This document shows positions 36,824 through 45,766 of a DNA stretch of 64,000 bases, piece after piece. Within the stretch, counting starts at the first letter, position 1; each line of letters opens with the position of its first letter. The translations under genes were made by a program, and so were the position numbers. The stretch lies in assembly GCA_015068605.1 (NCBI GenBank), contig SVKF01000007.1:16946-80945 (forward strand), written 5' to 3'. Under the pieces are notes generated by a model. It was not told where the DNA came from. It worked only from the letters and a program-made list of their open reading frames with translations, and made no database searches. This DNA is from Oscillospiraceae bacterium (GTDB lineage Bacteria; Bacillota; Clostridia; Monoglobales; Monoglobaceae).

Positions 36824-37384
36824 TTATATTGACGGACCTATTTCGGAAATTATACCGACGGCAATAGCCTCAGCGACCGCTCTTTGCCAGGCAGGGCTGT
36901 TCAGATTAAGAGCCTCCGTTGGATTTGTTAAATATCCAAGCTCAACCAACACGGCAGGCATTCTTGTTCGTCTTAAAACAGCAAAATTCGCCGCCATAAC
37001 TCCTCGGTTTATTGAGCCGAGTCTGTCAGATATGGACTCTAAAATAGATTCCCCCAATCGCTCCGCTTCACCGCCAAGCCTATATACATAAGCTTCCGCT
37101 CCTTGGGCAGAGGGGTTTGTTGAGCTGTTAGTATGGATACTTATAAAATAATCAGCCCCCCAGGAATTTGCCATACTTGCCCGATTTCTTAAATCTGCAT
37201 TTTTGTCGCTTAACACATTTTCTGTGGGCGTTGTTCTGTATTCCATAACATCATATCCTGCGTTCCTTAAATCTTGCGCAAGATACCTTGCGACATTCAG
37301 ATTAACATATTCCTCCGTAACTCCGTTGCCGACCGCACCGGGGTCGGGACCGCCGTGGCCTGCATCAACAAATATTTTTGTCAT
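36824..37384 (-). CDS. N-acetylmuramoyl-L-alanine amidase
   Basis: A 186-residue Amidase_3 zinc enzyme that cleaves the bond between MurNAc and L-Ala. Motifs: IFVDAGHGGPDPGAVG, YRTTPTEN, SIHTNSS and AVLVELGYLTNP; the catalytic Glu and zinc ligands are all present. I start at MTKIFVD (37384), with AAAGGTTGAT upstream. No signal peptide is visible, unlike most secreted amidases, so the enzyme may be released or spore-associated. A NYLAQD-type palindrome site lies at 37271. The gap 36602-36823 holds a GCAAGACA hairpin and nothing coding that I can support. Confidence 0.9.
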   Translation of the reverse strand: MTKIFVDAGHGGPDPGAVGNGVTEEYVNLNVARYLAQDLRNAGYDVMEYRTTPTENVLSDKNADLRNRASMANSWGADYFISIHTNSSTNPSAQGAEAYVYRLGGEAERLGESILESISDRLGSINRGVMAANFAVLRRTRMPAVLVELGYLTNPTEALNLNSPAWQRAVAEAIAVGIISEIGPSI

Positions 37385-37444
37385 AAATATCAACCTTTCC
37401 ATAATATTCTCTTATTATACTATGCAAAAGTTATTTTTCTGACA

Positions 37445-37744
37445 CTACATTGCCAATGCTCTTACCAAAAAGACCAAGCCGAGAAGCACCGCACTTATCA
37501 TAATGGTCAAAAGTCCGGCTCCTGCACGATGACGCTTTCCTTTTTTCGTATTAAACTGGGGAGGAGGAAGAGCTTGTCCGCCCATTCTTCTTATATAATC
37601 ATCTATTATATCCTGAGCTTCTTTTATAATTTTCCTGTCAGGATTTTGATTTATTCCCCCGCGAAGAATAAAAATTGCCTGTTCTATTTTATCGGATTTT
37701 ATATTATTTATTATAACTACTCGTCTTGAGCTTTTCGCCGTCAT
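37445..37744 (-). CDS. Small C-terminally anchored protein
   Basis: A 99-residue protein of unknown function. The N-terminus has VVIINNIKSDKIEQAIFILR, a pattern I associate with conserved short clostridial proteins; a Lys/Arg-rich stretch follows. A single helix near residues 76-95 (GLLTIMISAVLLGLVFLVRA) could anchor the C-terminus in the membrane. AAGGAG lies upstream of ATG. It is 60 bp upstream of the amidase and may share its transcript. Confidence 0.6.
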   Translation of the reverse strand: MTAKSSRRVVIINNIKSDKIEQAIFILRGGINQNPDRKIIKEAQDIIDDYIRRMGGQALPPPQFNTKKGKRHRAGAGLLTIMISAVLLGLVFLVRALAM

Positions 37745-37875
37745 TTAACACACTCCTTTATAGAGATTTTATCCATATTTTATAAACTTATACAAAAGAA
37801 AAAAGCCGCAACTGCGACTTTCTTCCTTTGTTAAAAAATAAAAAATATAAAAGGAGTTAAAAAAAACTAATTATT

Positions 37876-38361
37876 TTACAACATTAACGATGCAACAATT
37901 ATAAAAATAATTGAGCCTATCCCTTGAGTCCACATAATAACTTCCTTGATGGTGTCTGCAACAGTCCATTCATCACTCTCATCGGGCTTAGAGAAAATCT
38001 TATGAAAATCAAAAGCCCAAACTGCGAGTAAAATTCCGACAAAGCCTTTTATAATTGTGCTTTCAAACAGGAAAAATGATATAAACAGCATTATCATAAT
38101 GAGAGCATAAGCTCCGCAAACCAATATGGCATCAGTCAGAACCGCAAAAACACTTGTATGCTCTATCTGTCTGCACTGATATTTTTCAAAATAACTATCC
38201 GACGCAAAGTTTACAATTATCAAATCCTTAAGACTTCTCATAGAAAAGAACATCATAATAACTGCAGTCGAAATCCAGAACGCTTTAAGGCTTATGCATA
38301 CCATAAAAATCGGAAACATAACCGCAAGTGCAAATATTGTCAGTCTGCTTTTTGCCGCCAT
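37876..38361 (-). CDS. Unknown four-helix membrane protein
   Basis: A 161-residue protein with four hydrophobic segments (about 7-45, in two parts, then 84-108 and 137-160). The start at ATG 38361 has GGGGAG upstream. No conserved motif is recognised. The gap 38362-38581 is A+T-rich and holds no supported feature. Confidence 0.6.
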   Translation of the reverse strand: MAAKSRLTIFALAVMFPIFMVCISLKAFWISTAVIMMFFSMRSLKDLIIVNFASDSYFEKYQCRQIEHTSVFAVLTDAILVCGAYALIMIMLFISFFLFESTIIKGFVGILLAVWAFDFHKIFSKPDESDEWTVADTIKEVIMWTQGIGSIIFIIVASLML

Positions 38362-38581
38362 TTCTTTCACTCCCCGTTTCTATACTTATCTTATCAGTTT
38401 TAATATGTTTTCGCAACAATGTAACTTTTTTAAAAACAAGGATTAATAATTCTTTAAAATATTCGTAATAATTCAGTAACATTTTGCCTTATTTGTTGCA
38501 AAAGCGTAACAAAACTATTTACTTTTTTAAAAAATTAGGTTATACTGTTATATGAAGGAAATTTGAAGGCGGTGATGCTTT

Positions 38582-39208
38582 ATCAGCAATAAATATCTGA
38601 CAGTGAAAAAATACGGCGAAGCGGAAATTGTTATAAAGCGGTCCCGTTTTATAGCATCGGTCAAACCTGTCAAAAAAGAGGAAGAGGCTCTCGATTTTTT
38701 AAACGACTTGAAACAGAAATACTGGGATGCCCGACACAATGTTTATGCTTATATCCTTCGTGAAAATAACACAATGCGATATAGTGACGACGGAGAGCCT
38801 GCAGGAACAGGCGGTGTTCCCGTCCTTGATATGCTGAAAAAAGAGGGGCTCACTGACATTATTGTGGTCGTCACCCGTTATTTTGGAGGTGTCCTTTTAG
38901 GAACGGGTGGGCTTGTTCACGCTTATTCCTCATCTGCAAGGGCAGGGGTTGAGGAGGCCGTCCGTCTTGAAATGGTAAAATGCAAAAGCCTCACCATAAA
39001 CTGTGACTATACCCTTTGGGGCAAGGTTCAGAACGAGCTTATGTCTTTTTCAATCAAAATGCTTCCACCGGAATACACAGATTCCGTTTCGGTTATGGTT
39101 TATGTTCCGGTTGAAGATGCAGACCGTCTTGAAAAAACCCTGATAGAAGCAACCAATGCTAAAATATATCTATCCTTTGGATGTGAAGACTTTTTTGCAT
39201 TTGACTAA
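38582..39208 (+). CDS. yigZ: YigZ/IMPACT-family protein
   Basis: A protein of the IMPACT family with RYSDDGEPAGTGGVPVL and VVTRYFGGVLLGTGGLVHAY. The usual start codon choice is GTG 38603 (201 residues), but it has no Shine-Dalgarno, and it cuts off a conserved N-terminal Y-x-T-V-K segment present in homologues such as Bacillus YvyE. Reading upstream gives ISNKYLTVKKYGEAEIVI from ATC 38582, five bases after GGCGGTGAT (38568-38576), with a stop at 38573. I favour ATC; an assembly indel is the main alternative. IMPACT proteins in bacteria may act in translation regulation. Confidence 0.8.
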   Translation: MSNKYLTVKKYGEAEIVIKRSRFIASVKPVKKEEEALDFLNDLKQKYWDARHNVYAYILRENNTMRYSDDGEPAGTGGVPVLDMLKKEGLTDIIVVVTRYFGGVLLGTGGLVHAYSSSARAGVEEAVRLEMVKCKSLTINCDYTLWGKVQNELMSFSIKMLPPEYTDSVSVMVYVPVEDADRLEKTLIEATNAKIYLSFGCEDFFAFD

Positions 39209-39263
39209 ATATTGTGGTTTTTAATTTTATATAACACAAAATATAGTAGGAAGGTATTTAACT

Positions 39264-41414
39264 ATGACAATTAATGAAAAACTTGCGTCAGAGCTTTCAA
39301 TCAATCAATGGCAGGTTGATAATGCCGTTGCTCTTATTGACGAAGGAAACACAATCCCATTTATCTCCCGTTACAGAAAAGAGGCAACGGGTCAGCTTAA
39401 CGACGAGGTTCTTCGTAACCTTGAAGAAAGGCTTAATTATCTCCGCAATATGGAGCAGAAAAGAGCCGATATTAAAAGAATTATTGAGGAGCAGGGAAAG
39501 CTCACCCCTGAACTTATCGAAGAAATTGACAAGGCTGAAAAGCTGACTGAACTTGAGGACATTTATCGTCCTTTCAGACCGAAACGACGCACTCGTGCAA
39601 CTGTTGCCAAAGAAAAAGGTCTTGAGCCTTTGGCAATAACAATTCTTGCCCAAGTGAAAACAGATAAAACTCTTGAAGAAATTGCCTCTGAATATATAAA
39701 TGAAGAAAAAGAGGTTTTGACAGCGCAAGATGCCATAAATGGCGCTCTTGACATAATTGCAGAAGAAATTTCCGACAATGCGGATTATAGAAAATTCATC
39801 CGTGACATAACTTTCCGAACAGGAATTTTATCATCAAAGGCATCAACGGAGGAGGACTCTGTTTACAGCATTTACTATGATTTTTCCGAGCCGGTTACAA
39901 AGATTGCATCTCACCGTATTCTTGCAATAAATCGTGGCGAAGCAGAGAAATTTTTATCTGTGAGTATATCCTGCGACGAAGAGAAAATTCTCAATAAGAT
40001 AAAGAGAAAAGAGCTTTCAAAAGAGGAAACAATCTTTACGGAATCAATTATTCTTGCCATTGAAGATAGCTATAAGCGACTTATTGCACCGTCTATTGAG
40101 CGTGATATAAGAAACGAGCTCACGGACATTGCCCAGGAGCAGGCAATTAGTATTTTCAAAGTTAATCTTAAAAACCTTCTTATGCAGCCGCCTATTAAAA
40201 ATAAAACAGTTATCGGTCTTGACCCGGGCTACAGAACAGGCTGTAAGGTTGGTGTTGTTGACGGAACGGGTAAGGTTTTGGACACTGCCGTAATTTATGT
40301 TACTCATTCCACCAATCAATACGAAAGTGCGAAGGAGCTTATAAAGACTCTTATAAAAAAATATAATGTCAATCTTATTTCAATCGGTAACGGAACTGCT
40401 TCAAGAGAAACAGAAAAATTTGTTGCTGACACATTGAAAGATGTGAAAGAGGATGTTAAATATATTATAACCAACGAAGCAGGTGCATCGGTATATTCCG
40501 CATCAAAGCTTGGTGCTGAGGAATTCCCCGATTTTGATGTTACTCAAAGAAGTGCGGTTTCTATTGCCCGTCGTGCACAAGACCCACTTTCGGAATTGGT
40601 TAAAATTGACCCTAAATCAATCGGTGTTGGACAGTATCAGCATGATATGAATCCCAAGCGCCTTGACGAAGCTTTAGGAGGCGTTGTCGAAGACTGTGTT
40701 AACAGCGTTGGCGTTGACCTTAACACAGCATCAGCTCCCCTTCTTCAGTATATTTCAGGAATCAGCTCTGCGATTGCAAAAAATATAGTTGTATACAGAG
40801 AAGAAGAGGGTAAGTTTAAAAACAGAAACCAGCTTAAAAAGGTTTCAAAGCTTGGACCTAAAGCCTTTGAACAGTGCGCAGGCTTTTTAAGAATTACAGA
40901 CGGCGACAATATTTTGGATAACACTTCGGTTCATCCCGAATCCTATGACTTTACAAAAATACTTTTAGAGAGAACAGGCTATACGGCTGACGACATCAGT
41001 ACAGGCAAAATAAAGGATATAAAGGACAAGCTGTCAAAAGCAGATATTAAAAAGCTAAGTGAAGAAACAGGGGTTGGTATTCCTACAATAGAAGATATTC
41101 TTGACGAAATTTTAAAGCCCGGACGAGACCCCCGTGACAATATTGAAGCTCCGATGCTCCGAACTGATGTTATGGACATTAAAGATATTAAAGTTGGAAT
41201 GACCATGAGCGGAACTGTCAGAAATGTTGTTGACTTTGGTGCTTTTGTGGATATTGGTGTTCATCAGGACGGACTCATTCACATTTCAAAGCTCTCTGAT
41301 AAATTTGTTAAACACCCAACAGATGTTGTTTCAATCGGTGATGTTATAGAAGTTGAAGTTATTGATGTTGATATTAACAAAAACAGAATTTCTCTTTCAA
41401 GAGTTATTAAGTAA
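39264..41414 (+). CDS. tex: Tex-family RNA-binding transcriptional accessory protein
   Basis: A 716-residue protein with the full Tex layout: helical N-terminus with PFISRYRKEATG, a YqgF-like RNase H fold (IGLDPGYRTGCKVGVVD) near residue 320, helix-hairpin-helix (ASAPLLQYISGIS), and a C-terminal S1 RNA-binding domain (GTVRNVVDFGAFVDIGVHQD). Tex binds nucleic acid and affects transcription and stress survival. The stop is two bases before a parS site. AGGAAGG lies upstream. Confidence 0.95.
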   Translation: MTINEKLASELSINQWQVDNAVALIDEGNTIPFISRYRKEATGQLNDEVLRNLEERLNYLRNMEQKRADIKRIIEEQGKLTPELIEEIDKAEKLTELEDIYRPFRPKRRTRATVAKEKGLEPLAITILAQVKTDKTLEEIASEYINEEKEVLTAQDAINGALDIIAEEISDNADYRKFIRDITFRTGILSSKASTEEDSVYSIYYDFSEPVTKIASHRILAINRGEAEKFLSVSISCDEEKILNKIKRKELSKEETIFTESIILAIEDSYKRLIAPSIERDIRNELTDIAQEQAISIFKVNLKNLLMQPPIKNKTVIGLDPGYRTGCKVGVVDGTGKVLDTAVIYVTHSTNQYESAKELIKTLIKKYNVNLISIGNGTASRETEKFVADTLKDVKEDVKYIITNEAGASVYSASKLGAEEFPDFDVTQRSAVSIARRAQDPLSELVKIDPKSIGVGQYQHDMNPKRLDEALGGVVEDCVNSVGVDLNTASAPLLQYISGISSAIAKNIVVYREEEGKFKNRNQLKKVSKLGPKAFEQCAGFLRITDGDNILDNTSVHPESYDFTKILLERTGYTADDISTGKIKDIKDKLSKADIKKLSEETGVGIPTIEDILDEILKPGRDPRDNIEAPMLRTDVMDIKDIKVGMTMSGTVRNVVDFGAFVDIGVHQDGLIHISKLSDKFVKHPTDVVSIGDVIEVEVIDVDINKNRISLSRVIK

Positions 41415-41416
41415 AT

Positions 41417-41432
41417 GTTTCACGTGAAACAT
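41417..41432. promoter_or_regulatory. parS site 1
   Basis: Perfect TGTTTCACGTGAAACA, the 16-bp ParB-binding centromere site of Firmicutes. It starts two bases after the tex stop. Confidence 0.97.
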
Positions 41433-41442
41433 AATTTAAAAA

Positions 41443-41466
41443 GGCGGATTTATTCCGTCTTTTTTG
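41443..41466 (+). terminator. Terminator between the two parS sites
   Basis: GGCGGA and TCCGTC stem (one G-T pair) followed by TTTTTTG, overlapping the edge of parS site 2. Confidence 0.75.
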
Positions 41467-41480
41467 TTTCACGTGAAACA
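41465..41480. promoter_or_regulatory. parS site 2
   Basis: A second perfect TGTTTCACGTGAAACA, 32 bp after the end of the first, immediately upstream of the parA promoter. Confidence 0.97.
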
Positions 41481-41555
41481 AATTTTATAAAACCCCTTGT
41501 AATATTTTAAAAATGTGCTATAATATAAGAGAAATTTATTTATATTGGAGGAAAT

Positions 41556-42320
41556 ATGGGTAAAACAATTGCTATTGCAAACCAAAAGGGTGGCGTTGGA
41601 AAAACCACAACTGCGGTTAATTTAAGTGCTTGTCTTGGTTATAAAAATAAAAAAACCCTTATTATTGATATAGACCCCCAGGGGAATACAACAAGCGGTC
41701 TTGGTCTTGACCCGAGAACGGTTGAAACATCTGTTTATGATTGTCTTATAAATGATGTTCCTATGGAAAAAGCCATTGTAAAAACAGAATTTTCAAACCT
41801 ATGGATATGCCCTTCAAATATTGATTTGGCAGGGGCAGAGCTTGAAATGGTATCTCTTGCGGAGCGTGAATTTCTCCTTAAAAATTCCATTGCAAAAATC
41901 AAAGACCAATTTGATTTTATTTTAATAGACTGTCCACCATCATTAGGACTTATAACATTAAATTCTTTTGCGGCGGCAGACACGGTTTTAGTTCCAATTC
42001 AATGTGAATATTATGCTTTGGAAGGATTAAGTCAGCTCACAAACACTATAAAAATTATTAAAAAGGGAATAAATCCACCTCTTGGAATTGAAGGAATTCT
42101 TCTTACAATGTTTGATGCAAGAACAAATCTTTCCATTCAGGTGGTTGAAGAAGTAAAGAAATTTTTCGGAAGCAAGGTTTATGCTTCGATTATTCCGCGT
42201 AATGTGCGTTTATCTGAAGCTCCCAGTTTTGGTCAGCCTATAATATTTTATGATAAAAACTCAAAAGGCGCAGAAAGTTATCTTGACCTTGCGGACGAAG
42301 TTATTGAAAATAACAGATAA
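41556..42320 (+). CDS. parA: ParA/Soj chromosome segregation ATPase
   Basis: A 254-residue deviant Walker ATPase. MGKTIAIANQKGGVGKTTTA is the deviant Walker A; IDIDPQGN, LIDCPPSLGL and VPIQCEYYALEGL follow. It moves ParB-parS complexes and in Bacillus affects DnaA. GGAGG lies upstream. parB begins 12 bp after its stop. Confidence 0.95.
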   Translation: MGKTIAIANQKGGVGKTTTAVNLSACLGYKNKKTLIIDIDPQGNTTSGLGLDPRTVETSVYDCLINDVPMEKAIVKTEFSNLWICPSNIDLAGAELEMVSLAEREFLLKNSIAKIKDQFDFILIDCPPSLGLITLNSFAAADTVLVPIQCEYYALEGLSQLTNTIKIIKKGINPPLGIEGILLTMFDARTNLSIQVVEEVKKFFGSKVYASIIPRNVRLSEAPSFGQPIIFYDKNSKGAESYLDLADEVIENNR

Positions 42321-42332
42321 GGAGGAGATAGA

Positions 42333-43235
42333 GTGGAAAAAAACAAAACAAAAAAAGGGCTTTCAAAAGGGCTCGGAAGAGGGCTTACTGCTCTTTTTGA
42401 GGATGTTCCGGAAGATAAAACATCTGTTAAAAAGCTTATTGAAAATGAAGAAGCTTCCGGCGAAAGTGTGGTTTCTCTCAAAATAATAGATGTTGAACCA
42501 AACCCAAATCAGCCAAGACGAAATTTTGATAAGGATGCTCTTGAAGCCCTTTCGGAATCTATTAAAACTCACGGAGTTGTATCACCTATCCTTGTTCAAA
42601 AAGGAAAAAAAGGGATGTATACAATTATCGCCGGCGAGAGAAGGTGGAGAGCATCAAAGCTTGCGGATCTTAAAGAAATCCCTTGTATAGTTAAGGATTA
42701 TTCAAAGGAACAGGTTATGGAAATAGCCTTAATTGAAAATCTTCAAAGAGAAGACCTTAACCCAATCGAAGAGGCGGAAGGCTATAAAAGCCTTATGGAA
42801 ACCTTCTCTTTTACCCAAGAACAAATATCGGAAAAGGTTGGGAAAAGCAGAAGTGCTATTGCAAATGCTCTGCGTCTTAATAATCTCTGTGATGAAATAA
42901 AAGCTTTGGTTATTGATAAAAAATTATCCCAGGGACACGCAAGAACTATTCTTCCCGTAACCGATATGAAACTTCAAATTCAAATTGCAGAAAAAATTAT
43001 AAAAGAGGATTTGAGTGTTCGCCAAACCGAAAAGCTTGTTTCTGATTTATTGAACGAAAAGCCCAAAAAAGAGGAAACCAAAAAATCACCTTCATATAAA
43101 AATGTAGAAAAACAACTTTCTGATATTTTTAAAACAAAGGTAAAAATTTCATCCGGTAAAAATAAAGGCAAAATTGAATTTGAATTTTATAATAATGACG
43201 ATTTTGAAAGATTATTATTTGAATTTAAAAAATAA
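42333..43235 (+). CDS. parB: ParB/Spo0J chromosome partitioning protein
   Basis: A 300-residue parS-binding CTP switch protein starting at GTG with AAGGAGG upstream. It has NPNQPRRNFD, the CTPase motif TIIAGERRWRASKLA, ENLQREDLNPIEEAEGY and the helix-turn-helix EKVGKSRSAIANALRL. It is the only ParB-like gene in this window; no separate noc gene was found. Confidence 0.95.
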   Translation: MEKNKTKKGLSKGLGRGLTALFEDVPEDKTSVKKLIENEEASGESVVSLKIIDVEPNPNQPRRNFDKDALEALSESIKTHGVVSPILVQKGKKGMYTIIAGERRWRASKLADLKEIPCIVKDYSKEQVMEIALIENLQREDLNPIEEAEGYKSLMETFSFTQEQISEKVGKSRSAIANALRLNNLCDEIKALVIDKKLSQGHARTILPVTDMKLQIQIAEKIIKEDLSVRQTEKLVSDLLNEKPKKEETKKSPSYKNVEKQLSDIFKTKVKISSGKNKGKIEFEFYNNDDFERLLFEFKK

Positions 43236-43393
43236 TTATTATGTAAACCAAAGTCCAAAAAACAGACCTTAAAAATTATACTTAAAATTAAAATTTTTAA
43301 TATTATTAATATAATTTCATTATTTTTAATAAAAACTCTTTAAAATTTAATTTTTTAGATATTTCAAGGTGTGTTTTGAAAGGAGATTTAAAT

Positions 43394-43834
43394 TTGTTCA
43401 AAAAAGATAAAACTTTGTTTATTACAATTATTTTAATGCTTATTATTTTTATTTCGGTGATTTTTGTTGTTTTTTTGTATGAAAGAAAAAATGATGAATT
43501 TGAAAATCAGTTAAACTCTAAAGAAAAATATTTAAACAGTTTAAAAGATTCTAATGAAGAACTTAAATACACTAATGAAAAATTAGAAGATACTGTTGAA
43601 GATTTGAAAGAGGAAATAAATGATAATGAAAATAATTCTTCTTTATCATTTGAAGGAGATATGGCAACCTACTATCAATCAATGATAGACCTTTCTGATA
43701 TAAGTCTTATGATTAAGGAAGGAAAAACAAAAGAAGCAAAAGAAGAGCTTCAAAAAATTGACACAAACGGATTTGATCAAACGGCACTCTCTTTTTATGA
43801 AATTCTTTGCCGTGAACTCAATATAGAATATTAA
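43394..43834 (+). CDS. Single-pass membrane coiled-coil protein
   Basis: A 146-residue protein from TTG 43394, with AAAGGAGA upstream. One transmembrane helix at about 8-30 (TLFITIILMLIIFISVIFVV), then a charged coiled coil at about 33-80 (NQLNSKEKYLNSLKDSNEE), and a C-terminal helical region resembling a TPR-like pair (KEGKTKEAKEELQKIDTNGF). It sits between parB and serS in the same orientation. No family is recognised; a position in the origin segregation operon is notable but its role is unknown. Confidence 0.65.
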   Translation: MFKKDKTLFITIILMLIIFISVIFVVFLYERKNDEFENQLNSKEKYLNSLKDSNEELKYTNEKLEDTVEDLKEEINDNENNSSLSFEGDMATYYQSMIDLSDISLMIKEGKTKEAKEELQKIDTNGFDQTALSFYEILCRELNIEY

Positions 43835-43849
43835 AAAGGAGATTTTATA

Positions 43850-45130
43850 ATGATTGACATTAAAATTTTAAGAAACGAACCTGAAAAGCTTATTAAAGCA
43901 CTCGAAAGAAGAAAAGAGACAAGAGTTGATATTGATGGTCTTTTAGCTCTTGATAAGGAAAGACGCGAAATTCTTTATAATGTTGAACAGATGAAGAATA
44001 AGCAAAATTCCGTTTCAAAGCAGATTCCTGTTTTCAAAAAAGAGGGAAAAGATACTGCTGAAATTTTTGCTGAAATGAAGGAGCTTTCAGAAGAAATCAA
44101 GAAGAGTGATGAAAAGGTAAGAGAGCTTGACGAAAAAATCCAGACTATACTCTACACAATCCCAAATATTGCAAATGAGACTGTTCCTGAAGGGGATACA
44201 GACGAGGATAATGTTGAAATAAGAAAATTCTCCGAGCCGACAAAATTTGATTTTGAACCTAAAGCACACTGGGATTTAGGTGAAGATTTAGGAATTTTAG
44301 ACGCTCCAACCGCTGCAAAAATAACAGGTACAAGATTTACGGTTTATAAAGATTTGGGTGCAGCCCTTGAGAGAGCGGTTATAAACTTCTATCTTGACAC
44401 TCACACAAGAGAAAACGGCTACACAGAGATTTTCCCGCCGTTTATGGTACACAGAAACAGTATGATTGGAACAGGTCAGCTTCCTAAATTTGAAGAGGAC
44501 GCATTTAAGGTTGCAGGAACAGATTATTTCCTCGTTCCAACCGCAGAAGTTCCTGTTACAAATATGCACAGAGACGAAATTTTAGAAGGGGATAAGCTTC
44601 CTCTTAAATACTGTGCATACACAGCTTGTTTCAGAGCAGAAGCAGGTTCTGCCGGCCGTGACACAAGAGGTCTTATTCGTCAGCACCAGTTCAATAAGGT
44701 TGAGCTTGTTAAGTTCACAAAGCCTGAAGAATCCTATGCTGAGCTTGAAAAGCTTGTTAATGATGCTGAATCCGTATTAAAGCTTTTAAATATCCCATAT
44801 CGTGTTGTTAAAATTTGTATCGGTGATTTAGGATTTACAGCCGCAATGAAATACGATATTGAAGTTTGGATGCCAAGCTACGGCAGATATGTTGAAATTT
44901 CTTCATGCTCAAACTTTGAAGATTTTCAGGCTCGTCGTGCTAATATCAAATATAAAAATTCACCAAAGGATAAAGCACAGCTGGTTCATACATTAAACGG
45001 CTCCGGTGTTGCAATCGGAAGAACAGTTGCCGCAATCCTTGAAAACTATCAGAATGAGGATGGTTCTGTTACAGTTCCTGAAATTTTAAGACCTTATATG
45101 GGCGGCAGAGAAAAAATTGAAAAGAAATAA
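43850..45130 (+). CDS. serS: Seryl-tRNA synthetase
   Basis: A 426-residue class II synthetase. The N-terminal helical arm has [16 protein letters not shown] and [14 protein letters not shown]. Motif 2 is [20 protein letters not shown], preceded by [10 protein letters not shown]; motif 3 is [20 protein letters not shown]. All active-site pieces are present, and length is normal. AAAGGAG lies upstream. No T-box leader is seen, because it follows the membrane coiled-coil gene by 15 bp. Confidence 0.97.
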   Translation: MIDIKILRNEPEKLIKALERRKETRVDIDGLLALDKERREILYNVEQMKNKQNSVSKQIPVFKKEGKDTAEIFAEMKELSEEIKKSDEKVRELDEKIQTILYTIPNIANETVPEGDTDEDNVEIRKFSEPTKFDFEPKAHWDLGEDLGILDAPTAAKITGTRFTVYKDLGAALERAVINFYLDTHTRENGYTEIFPPFMVHRNSMIGTGQLPKFEEDAFKVAGTDYFLVPTAEVPVTNMHRDEILEGDKLPLKYCAYTACFRAEAGSAGRDTRGLIRQHQFNKVELVKFTKPEESYAELEKLVNDAESVLKLLNIPYRVVKICIGDLGFTAAMKYDIEVWMPSYGRYVEISSCSNFEDFQARRANIKYKNSPKDKAQLVHTLNGSGVAIGRTVAAILENYQNEDGSVTVPEILRPYMGGREKIEKK

Positions 45131-45153
45131 TTTATATATTGGAGGAATGAAAA

Positions 45154-45726
45154 ATGAAAACAGTTAAAGAAAAAAAATTAGTTGTTGGTGCTGACTTTGC
45201 AGGCTATCCTTTAAAAGAGGCAGTTTGTGAACATCTTCGCAAAAAGGGTTGGGAGATTACAGATATGGGTGTTAAAGCCGATTCTGACCCGAATGATACA
45301 GATTTGATGTTCCACAGAGTTGGTCTTCGTGTGGGCTCAATGATTTCAGAAGGTGAATTTGAAAGAGCACTTTTGTTCTGCGGAACAGGTATGGGTATCC
45401 ATATTGCCGCATCAAAGTGTCCTCATGTTCATGCAGGTGTTGTTGAATCCGTTCCTGCGGCTCTTCGTGCTATAACAGGAAACGGCGTTAATGTTCTCGC
45501 TATGGGTGCATTTTATGTTGCTCCTGCTATGGGCTGTGATATTGCAGATGCTTATCTTAATGCAGACCTCGGAACAGGCTATGAATGGTGGAAAAACTTC
45601 TATGAATTCCATAAGCTTGCAATTGACGAGCTTGAAGCTTTTGATTATGAAGAATATAAGAAAAACGGATTTAAGGTAAATAAATTGGGTGATTTCCCAT
45701 TAAAGTTAGAAACAAAACCCGAATAA
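45154..45726 (+). CDS. RpiB/LacAB-family sugar-phosphate isomerase
   Basis: A 190-residue isomerase, ~40 residues longer than typical RpiB (150). The start has VVGADFAGYPLKEAV and the active-site region LFCGTGMGIHIAASKCPHVH carries the GTG-loop. The longer C-terminus and absence of other pentose genes leave ribose-5-phosphate, tetrulose or galactose-6-phosphate isomerisation open. A terminator follows. Confidence 0.85.
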   Translation: MKTVKEKKLVVGADFAGYPLKEAVCEHLRKKGWEITDMGVKADSDPNDTDLMFHRVGLRVGSMISEGEFERALLFCGTGMGIHIAASKCPHVHAGVVESVPAALRAITGNGVNVLAMGAFYVAPAMGCDIADAYLNADLGTGYEWWKNFYEFHKLAIDELEAFDYEEYKKNGFKVNKLGDFPLKLETKPE

Positions 45727-45731
45727 TTTTA

Positions 45732-45766
45732 AAATAAAATAGGCGGAAAAACCGCCTATTTTATTT
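45732..45766. terminator. Bidirectional terminator between rpiB-like gene and rsmG
   Basis: AAATAGGCGG and CCGCCTATTT with A/T runs on both sides; it separates two convergent genes. Confidence 0.9.

Larger units (their letters stand above)
28554..37284. repeat. Cluster of intragenic 14-bp palindromes ATCTTGCGCAAGAT
   Basis: Exact copies are at 28554-28567, 29496-29509, 31407-31420, 34041-34054, 35620-35633 and 37271-37284, with a one-base variant (ATCTTGTGCAAGAT) at 33229-33242. All lie inside genes and all are read in one frame, giving (N/Y)LAQD, or YLVQD for the variant. The proteins involved are unrelated. I found no other copy in the window. Confidence 0.9.
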
